From an uncultured Lachnospiraceae bacterium (GTDB lineage: Bacteria; Bacillota; Clostridia; Lachnospirales; Lachnospiraceae): a stretch of DNA of 8,090 nucleotides. Position numbers and translations under genes: made by a program. How positions within the stretch are numbered: position 1 is the stretch's first letter; every line of letters starts with the position of its first letter. The notes under the pieces were generated by a model. The model was not told the DNA's origin. It did not search any database and saw only the letters and a list, made by a program, of their open reading frames with translations. Location: contig CANRJU010000108.1 of assembly GCA_947631075.1 (NCBI GenBank), positions 1 through 8,090 of the forward strand. The letters run 5' to 3'. Below, piece by piece: positions 1 through 6,428 of the stretch.

Positions 1-1612
1 GGCCCACATGGCCGATCTTCGTGCCCTGCAGCTTGATGACGTCCTCTACCGAGAATTTGCCGCTGTCCGTGACGATCTCGCCGGTATCCGCCACCTGGCC
101 GCCCATGGTGGCGTACATCGGAGTCTCCTCCACGAGAATCGTCCCCTCCTCGCCCGCGCGCAGCTCCTGCACCAGAGCGTCCGCGGTCGTGAGCACCGTG
201 ATATCCGATTCATGGGTCAGGCTGTCATATCCCACGAAACGGCTCTCCACAGCCGCGTCGATGGACTGGTAAATCGTGACGTCCGCCCCCATGTAATTGG
301 TCGTTTCGCGGGACTCCCGTCCCATCTTCTTCTGCTTTTCCATGGCGTTCTGGAACCCGTCCTCATCCACGGAAAATCCCTTTTCCTCCAGAATCTCAAT
401 GGTGAGATCCAGCGGAAAGCCATAGGTGTCGTATAATTTGAACGCGTCGTCGCCGGAGAGAACCTTCTTCTGGTTTTTCTCCATGTCGTCCATAATATCA
501 TTCAGAATCGTGAGACCCTGATCGATCGTCTTATTAAAATTCTGCTCCTCCACAGTGATGAGCTTTAAGATGTACTCCTCGCGGTCCGCGAGCTCCGGAT
601 AAGCCGACTGGGATTCCGCGATCACGGTGCGGCTCAGCTTCGCCAGAAACTCTCCCTGGATTCCCAAAAGCCTTCCGTGGCGGGCCGCCCGCCGCAACAG
701 GCGGCGCAGCACATACCCCTGCCCCTCGTTGGACGGGGTGATGCCGTCGGATACCATAAATGTCACAGACCGTATGTGGTCGGTAATCACGCGGATAGAA
801 ACGTCGTTCCGGTGCGTGTCCCCATAGGTCACTCCAGCGAACTCGCAGACCTTGTCGCGGATGGCCTTGATCGTGTCCACGTCAAAAATGGAGTCCACAT
901 CCTGCATAACCGTAGCCAGACGCTCTAAGCCCATGCCGGTGTCGATGTTTTTGTTCTCCAGCTCCTCGTAATTCCCCTCGCCGTCGTTCTCAAACTGGGT
1001 AAATACGATGTTCCAGACCTCCATGAAGCGGTCGCAGTCGCATCCCACATGGCAGTCCGGCTTGCCGCACCCATACTTCTCACCCCGGTCGTAATAAATC
1101 TCCGAGCAGGGGCCGCAGGGTCCCGCGCCATGCTCCCAAAAATTGTCCTCTTTGCCGAAGCGGTAGATGCGCTCTTTCTCTATGCCGATCTCCTTGTTCC
1201 AGATCTCAATCGTCTCGTCGTCGTCCTCATAGACAGAAAAATACATGCGGTCCTTGGGAAACTCCAGCACCTCCGTCAGAAACTCCCACGACCAGGCGAT
1301 CGCCTCGCGCTTAAAATAGTCGCCGAAGGAAAAATTTCCGAGCATTTCGAAAAACGTGCCGTGCCTGGCCGTCTTTCCCACATTCTCAATATCGCCGGTC
1401 CGAATGCACTTCTGACAGGTGGTGACCCGCTTTCTCGGCGGAATCTCCTGTCCGGTAAAATAGGGTTTCAGCGGAGCCATCCCCGCGTTGATCAGCAAAA
1501 GACTCTTATCGTTCTGCGGCACCAGGGAAAAACTGGACATGGCCAGATGATCTTTTCCCTCGAAAAATTCCAAAAACATCTTCCGCAGTTCGTTTACACC
1601 GTATGACTTCAT
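1..1612 (-). CDS. alaS: Alanine--tRNA ligase (AlaRS), N-terminal 537 codons, cut by the window edge
   Basis: Class II aminoacyl-tRNA synthetase that charges tRNA-Ala with alanine in the cytoplasm, using ATP. The frame is open from the ATG at 1612 to base 1, so only the N-terminal 537 of a usual ~875-880 residues are present: the aminoacylation core, the tRNA-recognition region and the start of the following domain. The editing and oligomerisation parts lie outside. Visible signatures are the start MKSYGVNELRKMF, the AlaRS block RHGTFFEMLGNFSFGDYF (res. 84-100), GPCGPCSEIYYDRG (164-177), TGMGLERL (225-232) and the class II motif 3 region GRGYVLRRLLRRAARHGR (297-314). A Cys-rich segment at 182-193 (C182, C187, C191, C193) is familiar from Firmicutes AlaRS. 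The start is fixed by AGGAGG at 1621-1626, 8 nt upstream. It follows the chemoreceptor gene after 85 nt, with no clear terminator between them. Identification is secure. Confidence 0.97.
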   Translation of the reverse strand, partial: MKSYGVNELRKMFLEFFEGKDHLAMSSFSLVPQNDKSLLLINAGMAPLKPYFTGQEIPPRKRVTTCQKCIRTGDIENVGKTARHGTFFEMLGNFSFGDYFKREAIAWSWEFLTEVLEFPKDRMYFSVYEDDDETIEIWNKEIGIEKERIYRFGKEDNFWEHGAGPCGPCSEIYYDRGEKYGCGKPDCHVGCDCDRFMEVWNIVFTQFENDGEGNYEELENKNIDTGMGLERLATVMQDVDSIFDVDTIKAIRDKVCEFAGVTYGDTHRNDVSIRVITDHIRSVTFMVSDGITPSNEGQGYVLRRLLRRAARHGRLLGIQGEFLAKLSRTVIAESQSAYPELADREEYILKLITVEEQNFNKTIDQGLTILNDIMDDMEKNQKKVLSGDDAFKLYDTYGFPLDLTIEILEEKGFSVDEDGFQNAMEKQKKMGRESRETTNYMGADVTIYQSIDAAVESRFVGYDSLTHESDITVLTTADALVQELRAGEEGTILVEETPMYATMGGQVADTGEIVTDSGKFSVEDVIKLQGTKIGHVG

Positions 1613-1620
1613 CAAAGTTG

Positions 1621-1626
1621 CCTCCT
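1621..1626 (-). promoter_or_regulatory. Ribosome binding site of alaS
   Basis: A perfect AGGAGG on the minus strand lies 8 nt before the alaS ATG at 1612. It decides the start and lies outside the palindrome at 1638-1689, so that structure would not directly sequester it. Confidence 0.85.
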
Positions 1627-1637
1627 AATATATTTCG

Positions 1638-1689
1638 ATGCCGGGACAGAGCGCTCCTCGCCTGTAAGCGAGGAATCTCCCCCTGGCAT
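1638..1689. repeat. 52-nt imperfect palindrome between the chemoreceptor gene and alaS
   Basis: The outer arms ATGCC (1638-1642) and GGCAT (1685-1689) are complementary. They extend through GGG (1643-1645) with CCC (1681-1683) across a 1-nt bulge. A 3-bp AGA/TCT pairing (1648-1650 with 1676-1678) follows. The apical stem is a perfect 7-bp TCCTCGC/GCGAGGA (1655-1661 with 1668-1674) with a 6-nt loop. It fills most of the 85-nt gap. Neither strand has a T-run after the stem, so it is not a classical intrinsic terminator. It carries no T-box specifier or T-box consensus, although alaS is a common T-box target. It resembles dispersed palindromic intergenic repeats of gut clostridia, but only from memory. 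It could instead be a 5'-leader structure of alaS or a 3'-end structure of the chemoreceptor mRNA. Confidence 0.6.
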
Positions 1690-1697
1690 TATGATTT

Positions 1698-3605
1698 TTA
1701 TAATTTAAAGAACGTCAGATTCTCGTTCAGCTTCCGGCCGAGCGCTCCGAGCTCATCCGACTTGCCGGCCAGAATCTCCATGGTGGAATTGAGCTCCTCC
1801 ATGGACGCGGTGGTCTCCTCGGTGGCAGACGCGTTCTCCTCCGCCGTCGACGCAATGTTGCGAATCACGTCGGTGACGTTGCCTCTGGCCTTATCGCAGT
1901 TCTCCGACTCTCTCCGTATCTCCTGAATCTCGCTGAGAGAGGACTGGATGCCGTCGCTGACGCTGGCGAACTTCTCTCTCGTCTCAAGGAGCTTGCCCTT
2001 TTGCTCATTCAGTATGCCGTGGATTGCCTCCATAGCGTCCACCGTCTTTTTGGACTCCACGGACAGTGTCTCAATGACATCCGCAATGCTGGCCGCGGAA
2101 CGGTTGGACTCGTCCGCCAGATTCTGAATCTCGGATGCCACCACGGCAAAGCCCTTGCCTGCCTCTCCGGCTCTCGCCGCCTCGATGGAGGCGTTCAGCG
2201 AGAGGAGGTTCGTCTCCTCGGCGATGGAGGAAATCAGCGACACGGAAGCGCCGATCTGCGACACGGCGTCGTCTGTAATCTTTACCTGGTCCGCGATGCG
2301 GTTGACCGCCTCGAAGGTGCGCTCGCTGGTATCCGCCAGCTCCTGGATGATCTCATCCGCCTCCTCCTTGGCGCGTTCGATATTGCCCGAAGTCCGCGCC
2401 AGCGTCTCCACCTTGCTCACAATCTGCCGGATCACGTCGCCCATGTCGTCCACATGTCCCATGGCGTTGTCGATGTCGCCGGACTGGGTAACGGCACCCG
2501 CGGAAATCTCTCCCACTGCCCGTCCGATCTCGTCGGACGTGCTCTTGGTACTCTCCGCGAACTGGTTCAGCTCGCCGCCCGCCACAGTGAGCACTTCGGT
2601 CGAGCTCTTGATATTCTGCATGACGTCGCGGAGCTTGTCGGTCAGGCCCCCTATGGATCTGGCCATAAGTCCCAGCTCGTCCTTCCTGCGCAGAAGCCGC
2701 TTGTCAATGGAGACATTCAGCTCGCCCCTCGATATGGTCACAATCAGCTTCTCCGCCCGCCGTACCGCGCTGGCCAGGCGGTTGGCGATAGCGAACACCA
2801 CGATGGCCGCTACGATAAGAAATATAATGGCCACCAGAAGAATCTTCAGCGTCTTTGCCTGAATCTCTTTATCAATCTCATCGCACAATTTCCCGGCAAA
2901 AATCATACCGGCCGGCTCCCGGCCCGCATTGGTCAGCGGAATGTAGTACGCGTAATATTCCAGGTCGTTGATCACCTCGTTGCTGCTGCTGTACTCCTCC
3001 CCCTCGTTCAGCACCTTCTCGACCACATCGGCGGGCACCTGGGTACCCGTGATCTTCTCTCCTGTCTTGTGGCTTTTCATGGACGTAGCCCGCACCGTAT
3101 CGCCGAAGCACACGCCGAACTCCACATCCGACTGCTTCTTCAAGTTGTCCACCATGGTCTGGTCCTTTGTAATCTGATACTCGCCCTTGACCATGAACTG
3201 GTCGCCCTCCAGCGCGTACGCCCCGCTGTCCAGCGTGCTGTAGGTGGCGCTCAGGCTGTAGCAGAGATCCTTCAGTCCCGTGAGGACCTCGCTCTCCATG
3301 CTGGTCTGAATGGCGTTATAGCAAAAGGCGGATAGAATCATCGTCAGCACGATTAAGGGAATCATCGTGATTGCGAGAATCTCCATGCGTATGGAGAACT
3401 TCACCTTTTCTTCATTTTTGACGCGTTTCCTGGCAGACTTCTTTGCCTTGGTCTTAGTCTTTCCCTCTGTCCTGGCCTCAGCATTAGCCTCTGCCTTGGC
3501 CTTTTTCTCTTTCTTTGCCTTAGTCTTAATCTTTGGGGTACGTTCTTTCACCTTTTTCTCCTGCTGGGATGCAGTGTTCTTTTTCTCTCGCTTTTCCTTT
3601 TTCAT
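1698..3605 (-). CDS. Methyl-accepting chemotaxis protein with single Cache sensor and basic N-terminal tail
   Basis: Transmembrane chemoreceptor that senses an extracellular ligand and controls CheA through CheW. Residues are numbered from the upstream ATG at 3617; subtract 4 for the preferred ATG at 3605. Order: Lys/Ala/Glu-rich cytoplasmic tail (5-75), membrane segment 1 (about 78-100), extracytoplasmic sensor of about 155 residues (101-255) with a single-Cache pattern (FGDTVRAT 171-178, YYIPLTNAGREPAGMIFAG 224-242), membrane segment 2 (about 257-279), HAMP (about 279-332), then a long coiled-coil signalling hairpin. The hairpin tip is intact: EETNLLSLNASIEAARAGE followed by GKGFAVVASEIQNLADES (467-504). 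The length of the hairpin arms suits the 44-heptad class common in Firmicutes. No CheR-docking pentapeptide ends the protein. The start at 3605 is preferred because GGAGG sits 5 nt upstream, whereas the ATG at 3617 lacks a Shine-Dalgarno. The ligand cannot be told. No che or flagellar genes are in the window. Confidence 0.93.
   Translation of the reverse strand: MKKEKREKKNTASQQEKKVKERTPKIKTKAKKEKKAKAEANAEARTEGKTKTKAKKSARKRVKNEEKVKFSIRMEILAITMIPLIVLTMILSAFCYNAIQTSMESEVLTGLKDLCYSLSATYSTLDSGAYALEGDQFMVKGEYQITKDQTMVDNLKKQSDVEFGVCFGDTVRATSMKSHKTGEKITGTQVPADVVEKVLNEGEEYSSSNEVINDLEYYAYYIPLTNAGREPAGMIFAGKLCDEIDKEIQAKTLKILLVAIIFLIVAAIVVFAIANRLASAVRRAEKLIVTISRGELNVSIDKRLLRRKDELGLMARSIGGLTDKLRDVMQNIKSSTEVLTVAGGELNQFAESTKSTSDEIGRAVGEISAGAVTQSGDIDNAMGHVDDMGDVIRQIVSKVETLARTSGNIERAKEEADEIIQELADTSERTFEAVNRIADQVKITDDAVSQIGASVSLISSIAEETNLLSLNASIEAARAGEAGKGFAVVASEIQNLADESNRSAASIADVIETLSVESKKTVDAMEAIHGILNEQKGKLLETREKFASVSDGIQSSLSEIQEIRRESENCDKARGNVTDVIRNIASTAEENASATEETTASMEELNSTMEILAGKSDELGALGRKLNENLTFFKL
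3439..3534 (-). repeat. Two imperfect 24-nt copies 72 nt apart in the chemoreceptor's basic tail
   Basis: Bases 3439-3462 and 3511-3534 match at 22 of 24 positions. They encode KTKTKAKK and KIKTKAKK, in the same frame and exactly 24 codons apart. This suggests that the Lys-rich tail of the chemoreceptor grew by internal duplication, or slips and expands as low-complexity DNA. Confidence 0.7.
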
Positions 3606-3608
3606 ACA

Positions 3609-3615
3609 CTCCTCC
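3609..3615 (-). promoter_or_regulatory. Ribosome binding site that decides the chemoreceptor start
   Basis: GGAGGAG on the minus strand lies 3-5 nt before the ATG at 3605. It overlaps the first codons that would be read from the alternative ATG at 3617. The upstream ATG has no Shine-Dalgarno of its own, so the protein probably begins MKKEKREKK rather than MEECMKKE. Confidence 0.7.
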
Positions 3616-3704
3616 ATCTCTGAGCGGCTTATTGTGTGTAAAAAAACAGCACATCTGTGTAATTTTTCACACGACCCTTCATTTCTGTACCAATAGTTAT
3701 TAAA

Positions 3705-3733
3705 AGTATATCACAGCCACGCAAAAAAAACCA
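3705..3733 (-). promoter_or_regulatory. Probable sigma-A promoter with extended -10 for the chemoreceptor gene
   Basis: The minus strand reads TGATATACT at 3713-3705, an extended -10 (TGn plus TATACT, one mismatch to TATAAT). The -35 position (about 3728-3733, TGGTTT) matches poorly, which an extended -10 can tolerate. Transcription would begin near 3698 and give a leader of about 93 nt. No SigD/FliA-type motif, common ahead of chemotaxis genes, was seen in this gap. The call is from pattern alone. Confidence 0.5.
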
Positions 3734-3745
3734 CTTCTTTTTTGC
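3721..3745 (-). terminator. Weak A/T stem-loop with T-run after plsC, possible terminator
   Basis: The arms GCAAAAAA (3721-3728) and TTTTTTGC (3738-3745) are complementary around a 9-nt loop, and the minus strand carries a run of eight T. It sits 18 nt beyond the plsC stop, where a terminator of the proB-plsC cluster would be expected. The stem is nearly all A:T, so it would be a poor intrinsic terminator. It also overlaps the -35 region of the chemoreceptor promoter. Confidence 0.3.
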
Positions 3746-3762
3746 CTTTTACGCACCCCTTT

Positions 3763-4503
3763 TTACGCTTCTTCCCCGGAGGCCTCCCGCTGCAGCTGCT
3801 CCACCCGGCGCTGGGCGTAGGCCGCCACCCGGCTGGCCCTGTTTCCCCGCTCTTTTACCTTTTCCGGCTGGAAGGCGCTGCCTACATAGACGGCCACCTC
3901 TCCCTTGGGAATCATCCACCGCCCTATATTGTGGATTTCCCGGATTTTGAGAAAGACCGGTATGATGTTGACGTCCATGCCGGTTATGCCAAGGAATCCC
4001 CCTTTTTTGAACGGCTGCATCTTCTCCTCATAGTACGAGCACTCCCCCTCCGGGAACAGCACGACGTTTCTCTGCATCAGAGCCTCCCTCATGCTCATGA
4101 TGTCAGACTTCAAGTCCGACACGCCGGACGGGTTCCGGTCTAAGGCGATGCAGAAAATAGAATCCAGATACCGGTGCAGCAGCGGATAGTGCCACAGCTC
4201 CTTGGCCGCCACAAAGCTGACCGGTTCCTCTAAACACGCCAGCAGAAACACCACGTCAAAAAAGCACCGGTGGTTGGATACCATGAGAAACTTCTTGTCC
4301 GTCGGCACGCGCTCGGCGTAGCTGACATTCATCTCGATCCCTGCCGCCCGGACGACCTTCTGGCATATTTTTTTGCAAATAAGAAAATTATTCTCCAGGT
4401 CATCATTTAGTTTTGGACGGTTCCGGAACATCTCCCACACAAGCCGCACAAACAGCCGGGCCATCCGGAGCCCATCTCGGATTGTTTTCATGTGTCCTCT
4501 CAT
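3763..4503 (-). CDS. plsC: PlsC-like 1-acyl-sn-glycerol-3-phosphate acyltransferase
   Basis: Membrane-associated acyltransferase of the PlsC/LPLAT family, expected to add the second acyl chain to lysophosphatidic acid to make phosphatidic acid. The catalytic motif I is NHRCFFD (res. 77-83, H78 and D83 of HX4D). A motif II-like region with R123 (ALDRNPS, 120-126) follows, then motif III as FPEGECS (150-156) and motif IV as NIIPVF (179-184). At 246 residues it has the normal length. Hydrophobic segments are short and no cleavable signal is evident. Motif III departs from the usual FPEGTRS: Thr and Arg are replaced by Glu and Cys, so substrate preference may differ. It is the last gene of the cluster, 20 nt after proA. 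Start choice is uncertain: the ATG at 4503 follows a hairpin and lacks a Shine-Dalgarno, while the ATG at 4491 has AGAGGA only 3 nt upstream. Confidence 0.88.
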   Translation of the reverse strand: MRGHMKTIRDGLRMARLFVRLVWEMFRNRPKLNDDLENNFLICKKICQKVVRAAGIEMNVSYAERVPTDKKFLMVSNHRCFFDVVFLLACLEEPVSFVAAKELWHYPLLHRYLDSIFCIALDRNPSGVSDLKSDIMSMREALMQRNVVLFPEGECSYYEEKMQPFKKGGFLGITGMDVNIIPVFLKIREIHNIGRWMIPKGEVAVYVGSAFQPEKVKERGNRASRVAAYAQRRVEQLQREASGEEA

Positions 4504-4506
4504 TCT

Positions 4507-4520
4507 GCCGCTTCAGCGGC
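4507..4520. other. GC-rich hairpin in the 20-nt proA-plsC gap
   Basis: A 14-nt inverted repeat, GCCGC-TTCA-GCGGC, lies between the proA stop (4524-4526) and the first plsC ATG (4503). Read on the plus strand it is followed by TTTTT and looks like a small intrinsic terminator, but no plus-strand gene precedes it. On the transcribed minus strand it has no T-run. There it is more likely an intra-operon hairpin that affects plsC initiation or mRNA processing. Confidence 0.5.
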
Positions 4521-4523
4521 TTT

Positions 4524-5768
4524 TTACTGTCTTATCTGTCCGTTCCCCAGAATAATAAACTTCGTAGTCGTGAGCGCCTCTAATCCCATGGGTCCCCTCG
4601 CGTGGAGCTTCTGGGTGCTGATGCCGATCTCGGCTCCGAAGCCGAACTCGAATCCGTCGGTAAACCGGGTCGAGGCGTTGACGTATACAGCCGCCGCGTC
4701 GATTTCATTTAAAAATTTCATGGCGCTGTCGTAATCCGAGGTGACGATGGCCTCGGAATGTCCTGTGTTATATTTATTGATGTGGGAAATAGCCTCCTCC
4801 AGCGAGTCCACGGTCTTTACGGAAATAATGGCGTCCAGGTACTCCGTCCCGTAGTCCTCCTCCGAGGCCTCCTTCATGCCCTCAAAGCAGGCTCTCGCCC
4901 GCTCGTCCCCCCGGATCTCCACGCCGTGGGACACGAGCATTTCCCCGATGGCGGGCATGGCTTTCTCCAGCGCCGCGCTGTGAATCACCAGGGACTCGCA
5001 GGCATTGCAGACCCCTAAGCGCTGGGTCTTGGCATTTTCTATAATATTTACCGCCATCGGAATATCCGCCGTCTCGTCCACATAGACGTGACAGTTTCCG
5101 GTTCCCGTCTCGATGACCGGCACCGTGCTCTTTTCCACCACCGTCCGGATCAGTCCGGCTCCCCCACGGGGGATCAGCACGTCCACGTACTGGTTCAGCC
5201 GCATGAACCGCTCCGCCGTCTCATGGGAGGTGTCCATCAGAAGCTGGATGGCGTCCTCGCAGAGCCCGCATCCCGCTAACGCCTCCCGAATCACCTGGAC
5301 GATGGCGGTATTGGAGTGGATGGCGTCCCGTCCGCCCCGCAGAATCACCGCGTTGCCCGTCTTAAAACAGAGTCCAAAGGCGTCTGCCGTCACGTTGGGG
5401 CGGGACTCGTAAATAATGCCGATCACCCCTAAGGGCACCCGTTTTTTCCCAATCTGAAGCCCCTGGGGCGTCGTTTTCATGGACAGCACTTCCCCCACCG
5501 GATCCGCCAGGTTCGCCACCTGGCGAAGCCCCTCTGCCATGTCTCCGATCCGCTCTTTTGTCAGCGTCAGGCGGTCTAACAGAGACGCCTTCATGCCCGC
5601 CTCCTTCGCCGCCTCCACATCGGCTCCATTGGCCTCCATAATGCGGTCCGCCTGGCCTGTAAGGGCCTCCGCCACCGCTATAAGTCCCCGGTTCTTATCC
5701 CGTACTCCCAGACAGTTCATGTGGCGGGACGCCTCTTTCGCCCGCCTTCCAATTTCCTCTAATTCCAT
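4524..5768 (-). other. proA: Possible separately translated ProA from an internal start
   Basis: The codon at 5768-5766 is ATG, preceded by AGAGGA with 6 nt between GAGG and the ATG. It begins MELEEIGRRAKEAS, a normal ProA N-terminus. Initiation here would give a 414-residue protein, the family's usual length. The same frame is open upstream through the cyclo-ligase with no stop, so this product would be nested inside the 634-residue fusion. Inferred from sequence only. Confidence 0.55.
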
Positions 5769-6428
5769 GTTCTTCCTCTTTTCTGAGCGGGCCTCTCTCC
5801 GCTCCGCCATCCTCGCAAAATAGTCCTGTAATCGCTCCTCATCCGGCTCCGTCAGTATCAATTCCGGCTTTTTATCCCAGCCGCAGGTCGGGATTTTCTC
5901 CACTCTCTGGATGGAATAGGCAATCATGAGCCGGTGCCGGATATGGGCGCCAAACCGAGACAGGTAACGGTCATAATAGCCGCCGCCGTATCCCAGCCGG
6001 TTCCCCTCACCGTCAAAGACTACCCCCGGCATCACCATCAGCAGGCGGCCCTCGTACCCGCCGTTCTCAAACAGCGCCGGTTCCTCGCCGGCCGGCTCCC
6101 GGATTCCCTTGTAGCCGTACCGCAGCTGGGCAAGATCCGTCACCGGATAAAATTCCATGCGCCCGGTCCCCGGCCACGTCCGGGGCAGAAAAAGCTGCTT
6201 TCCGTCCTCGATCACTCTTTTGTTAAAAGAATCTGTGTACACCTCGGAAAAGGCAGAGGCATAGGACAGAATCCCGTCCGCCTCCCGGTACCACTCCATC
6301 TGAAGGAGCTCTTTACAGATCTCATCGGACAGAATCTGGCGAAACTGCGATGGAATCTCATCTCGTTTCCCCATCGTCACGCTCCGTATATTTTTCCTCT
6401 CGCTATTGATCCGTTCGTAATCAGTCAA
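4524..6428 (-). CDS. proA: Fusion of 5-formyltetrahydrofolate cyclo-ligase (N) and gamma-glutamyl-phosphate reductase ProA (C)
   Basis: One uninterrupted frame of 634 codons holds two complete enzymes. Residues about 9-195 are 5-formyl-THF cyclo-ligase, which converts 5-formyl-THF to 5,10-methenyl-THF with ATP. Its marks are the basic N-terminal helix (RKNIRSVTMGKRDE, 11-24), LFLPRT (79-84), GIREP (108-112) and the signature RLGYGGGYYDRYL (144-156). Residues 221-634 are ProA, which reduces gamma-glutamyl phosphate with NADPH to glutamate semialdehyde. Its marks are YESRPNVTADAFGLCFKTGN (340-359), RGGAGLI (421-427), IETGTGNCHVYVD (439-451) and the catalytic-Cys segment LGVCNACES with C474. A charged linker of about 25 residues joins them. 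The start is TTG, overlapping the previous stop as TTGA, with AGGAG 9 nt upstream. Starting at the next Met (res. 19) would remove the N-terminal basic helix. An internal ATG at 5768 could also make free ProA. Both identities are secure; whether the fusion persists as one polypeptide is not known. Confidence 0.93.
   Translation of the reverse strand: MTDYERINSERKNIRSVTMGKRDEIPSQFRQILSDEICKELLQMEWYREADGILSYASAFSEVYTDSFNKRVIEDGKQLFLPRTWPGTGRMEFYPVTDLAQLRYGYKGIREPAGEEPALFENGGYEGRLLMVMPGVVFDGEGNRLGYGGGYYDRYLSRFGAHIRHRLMIAYSIQRVEKIPTCGWDKKPELILTEPDEERLQDYFARMAERREARSEKRKNMELEEIGRRAKEASRHMNCLGVRDKNRGLIAVAEALTGQADRIMEANGADVEAAKEAGMKASLLDRLTLTKERIGDMAEGLRQVANLADPVGEVLSMKTTPQGLQIGKKRVPLGVIGIIYESRPNVTADAFGLCFKTGNAVILRGGRDAIHSNTAIVQVIREALAGCGLCEDAIQLLMDTSHETAERFMRLNQYVDVLIPRGGAGLIRTVVEKSTVPVIETGTGNCHVYVDETADIPMAVNIIENAKTQRLGVCNACESLVIHSAALEKAMPAIGEMLVSHGVEIRGDERARACFEGMKEASEEDYGTEYLDAIISVKTVDSLEEAISHINKYNTGHSEAIVTSDYDSAMKFLNEIDAAAVYVNASTRFTDGFEFGFGAEIGISTQKLHARGPMGLEALTTTKFIILGNGQIRQ

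Larger units (their letters stand above)
3618..3762. other. 145-nt intergenic region between plsC and the chemoreceptor gene
   Basis: This is the longest non-coding stretch of the window. It is A/T-rich and holds the weak stem-loop after plsC, the extended -10 promoter, and a direct repeat TTTTACGC (3747-3754 and 3761-3768) that overlaps the plsC stop. No riboswitch-like conserved core was recognised in the roughly 93-nt leader. It appears to separate the metabolic cluster from the chemoreceptor. Confidence 0.6.

Noticed and set aside
1049..1606. A 185-codon plus-strand open frame opposite alaS
   Set aside because: It lies wholly antisense to the conserved AlaRS catalytic core, with no ribosome binding site or family resemblance that I can see.
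1613..1697. T-box riboswitch ahead of alaS
   Set aside because: The gap is only 85 nt and holds no T-box consensus, specifier loop or antiterminator. The structure there is a simple imperfect palindrome.
1676..1720. A dedicated alaS promoter (CATAAT near the end of the chemoreceptor gene)
   Set aside because: A -10-like CATAAT is present, but the nearest -35-like CTGACG is about 19 nt away and the area is simply A/T-rich. Too weak to list as a feature.
2001..3335. A 444-codon open frame on the plus strand opposite the chemoreceptor gene
   Set aside because: Its translation is rich in His, Leu and Arg without any recognisable domain, and it mirrors a strongly supported minus-strand gene. It is best explained as an antisense shadow of GC-biased codons.
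3618..3740. SigD/FliA-type promoter ahead of the chemoreceptor gene
   Set aside because: I looked for a TAAA plus CCGATAT-like pair at suitable spacing and found none. The extended -10 of sigma-A type fits better.
4507..4525. Intrinsic terminator between proA and plsC
   Set aside because: The T-run follows the hairpin only on the plus strand, where no gene is read. On the transcribed strand the stem is followed by AGAATGAG, so it should not terminate the operon.
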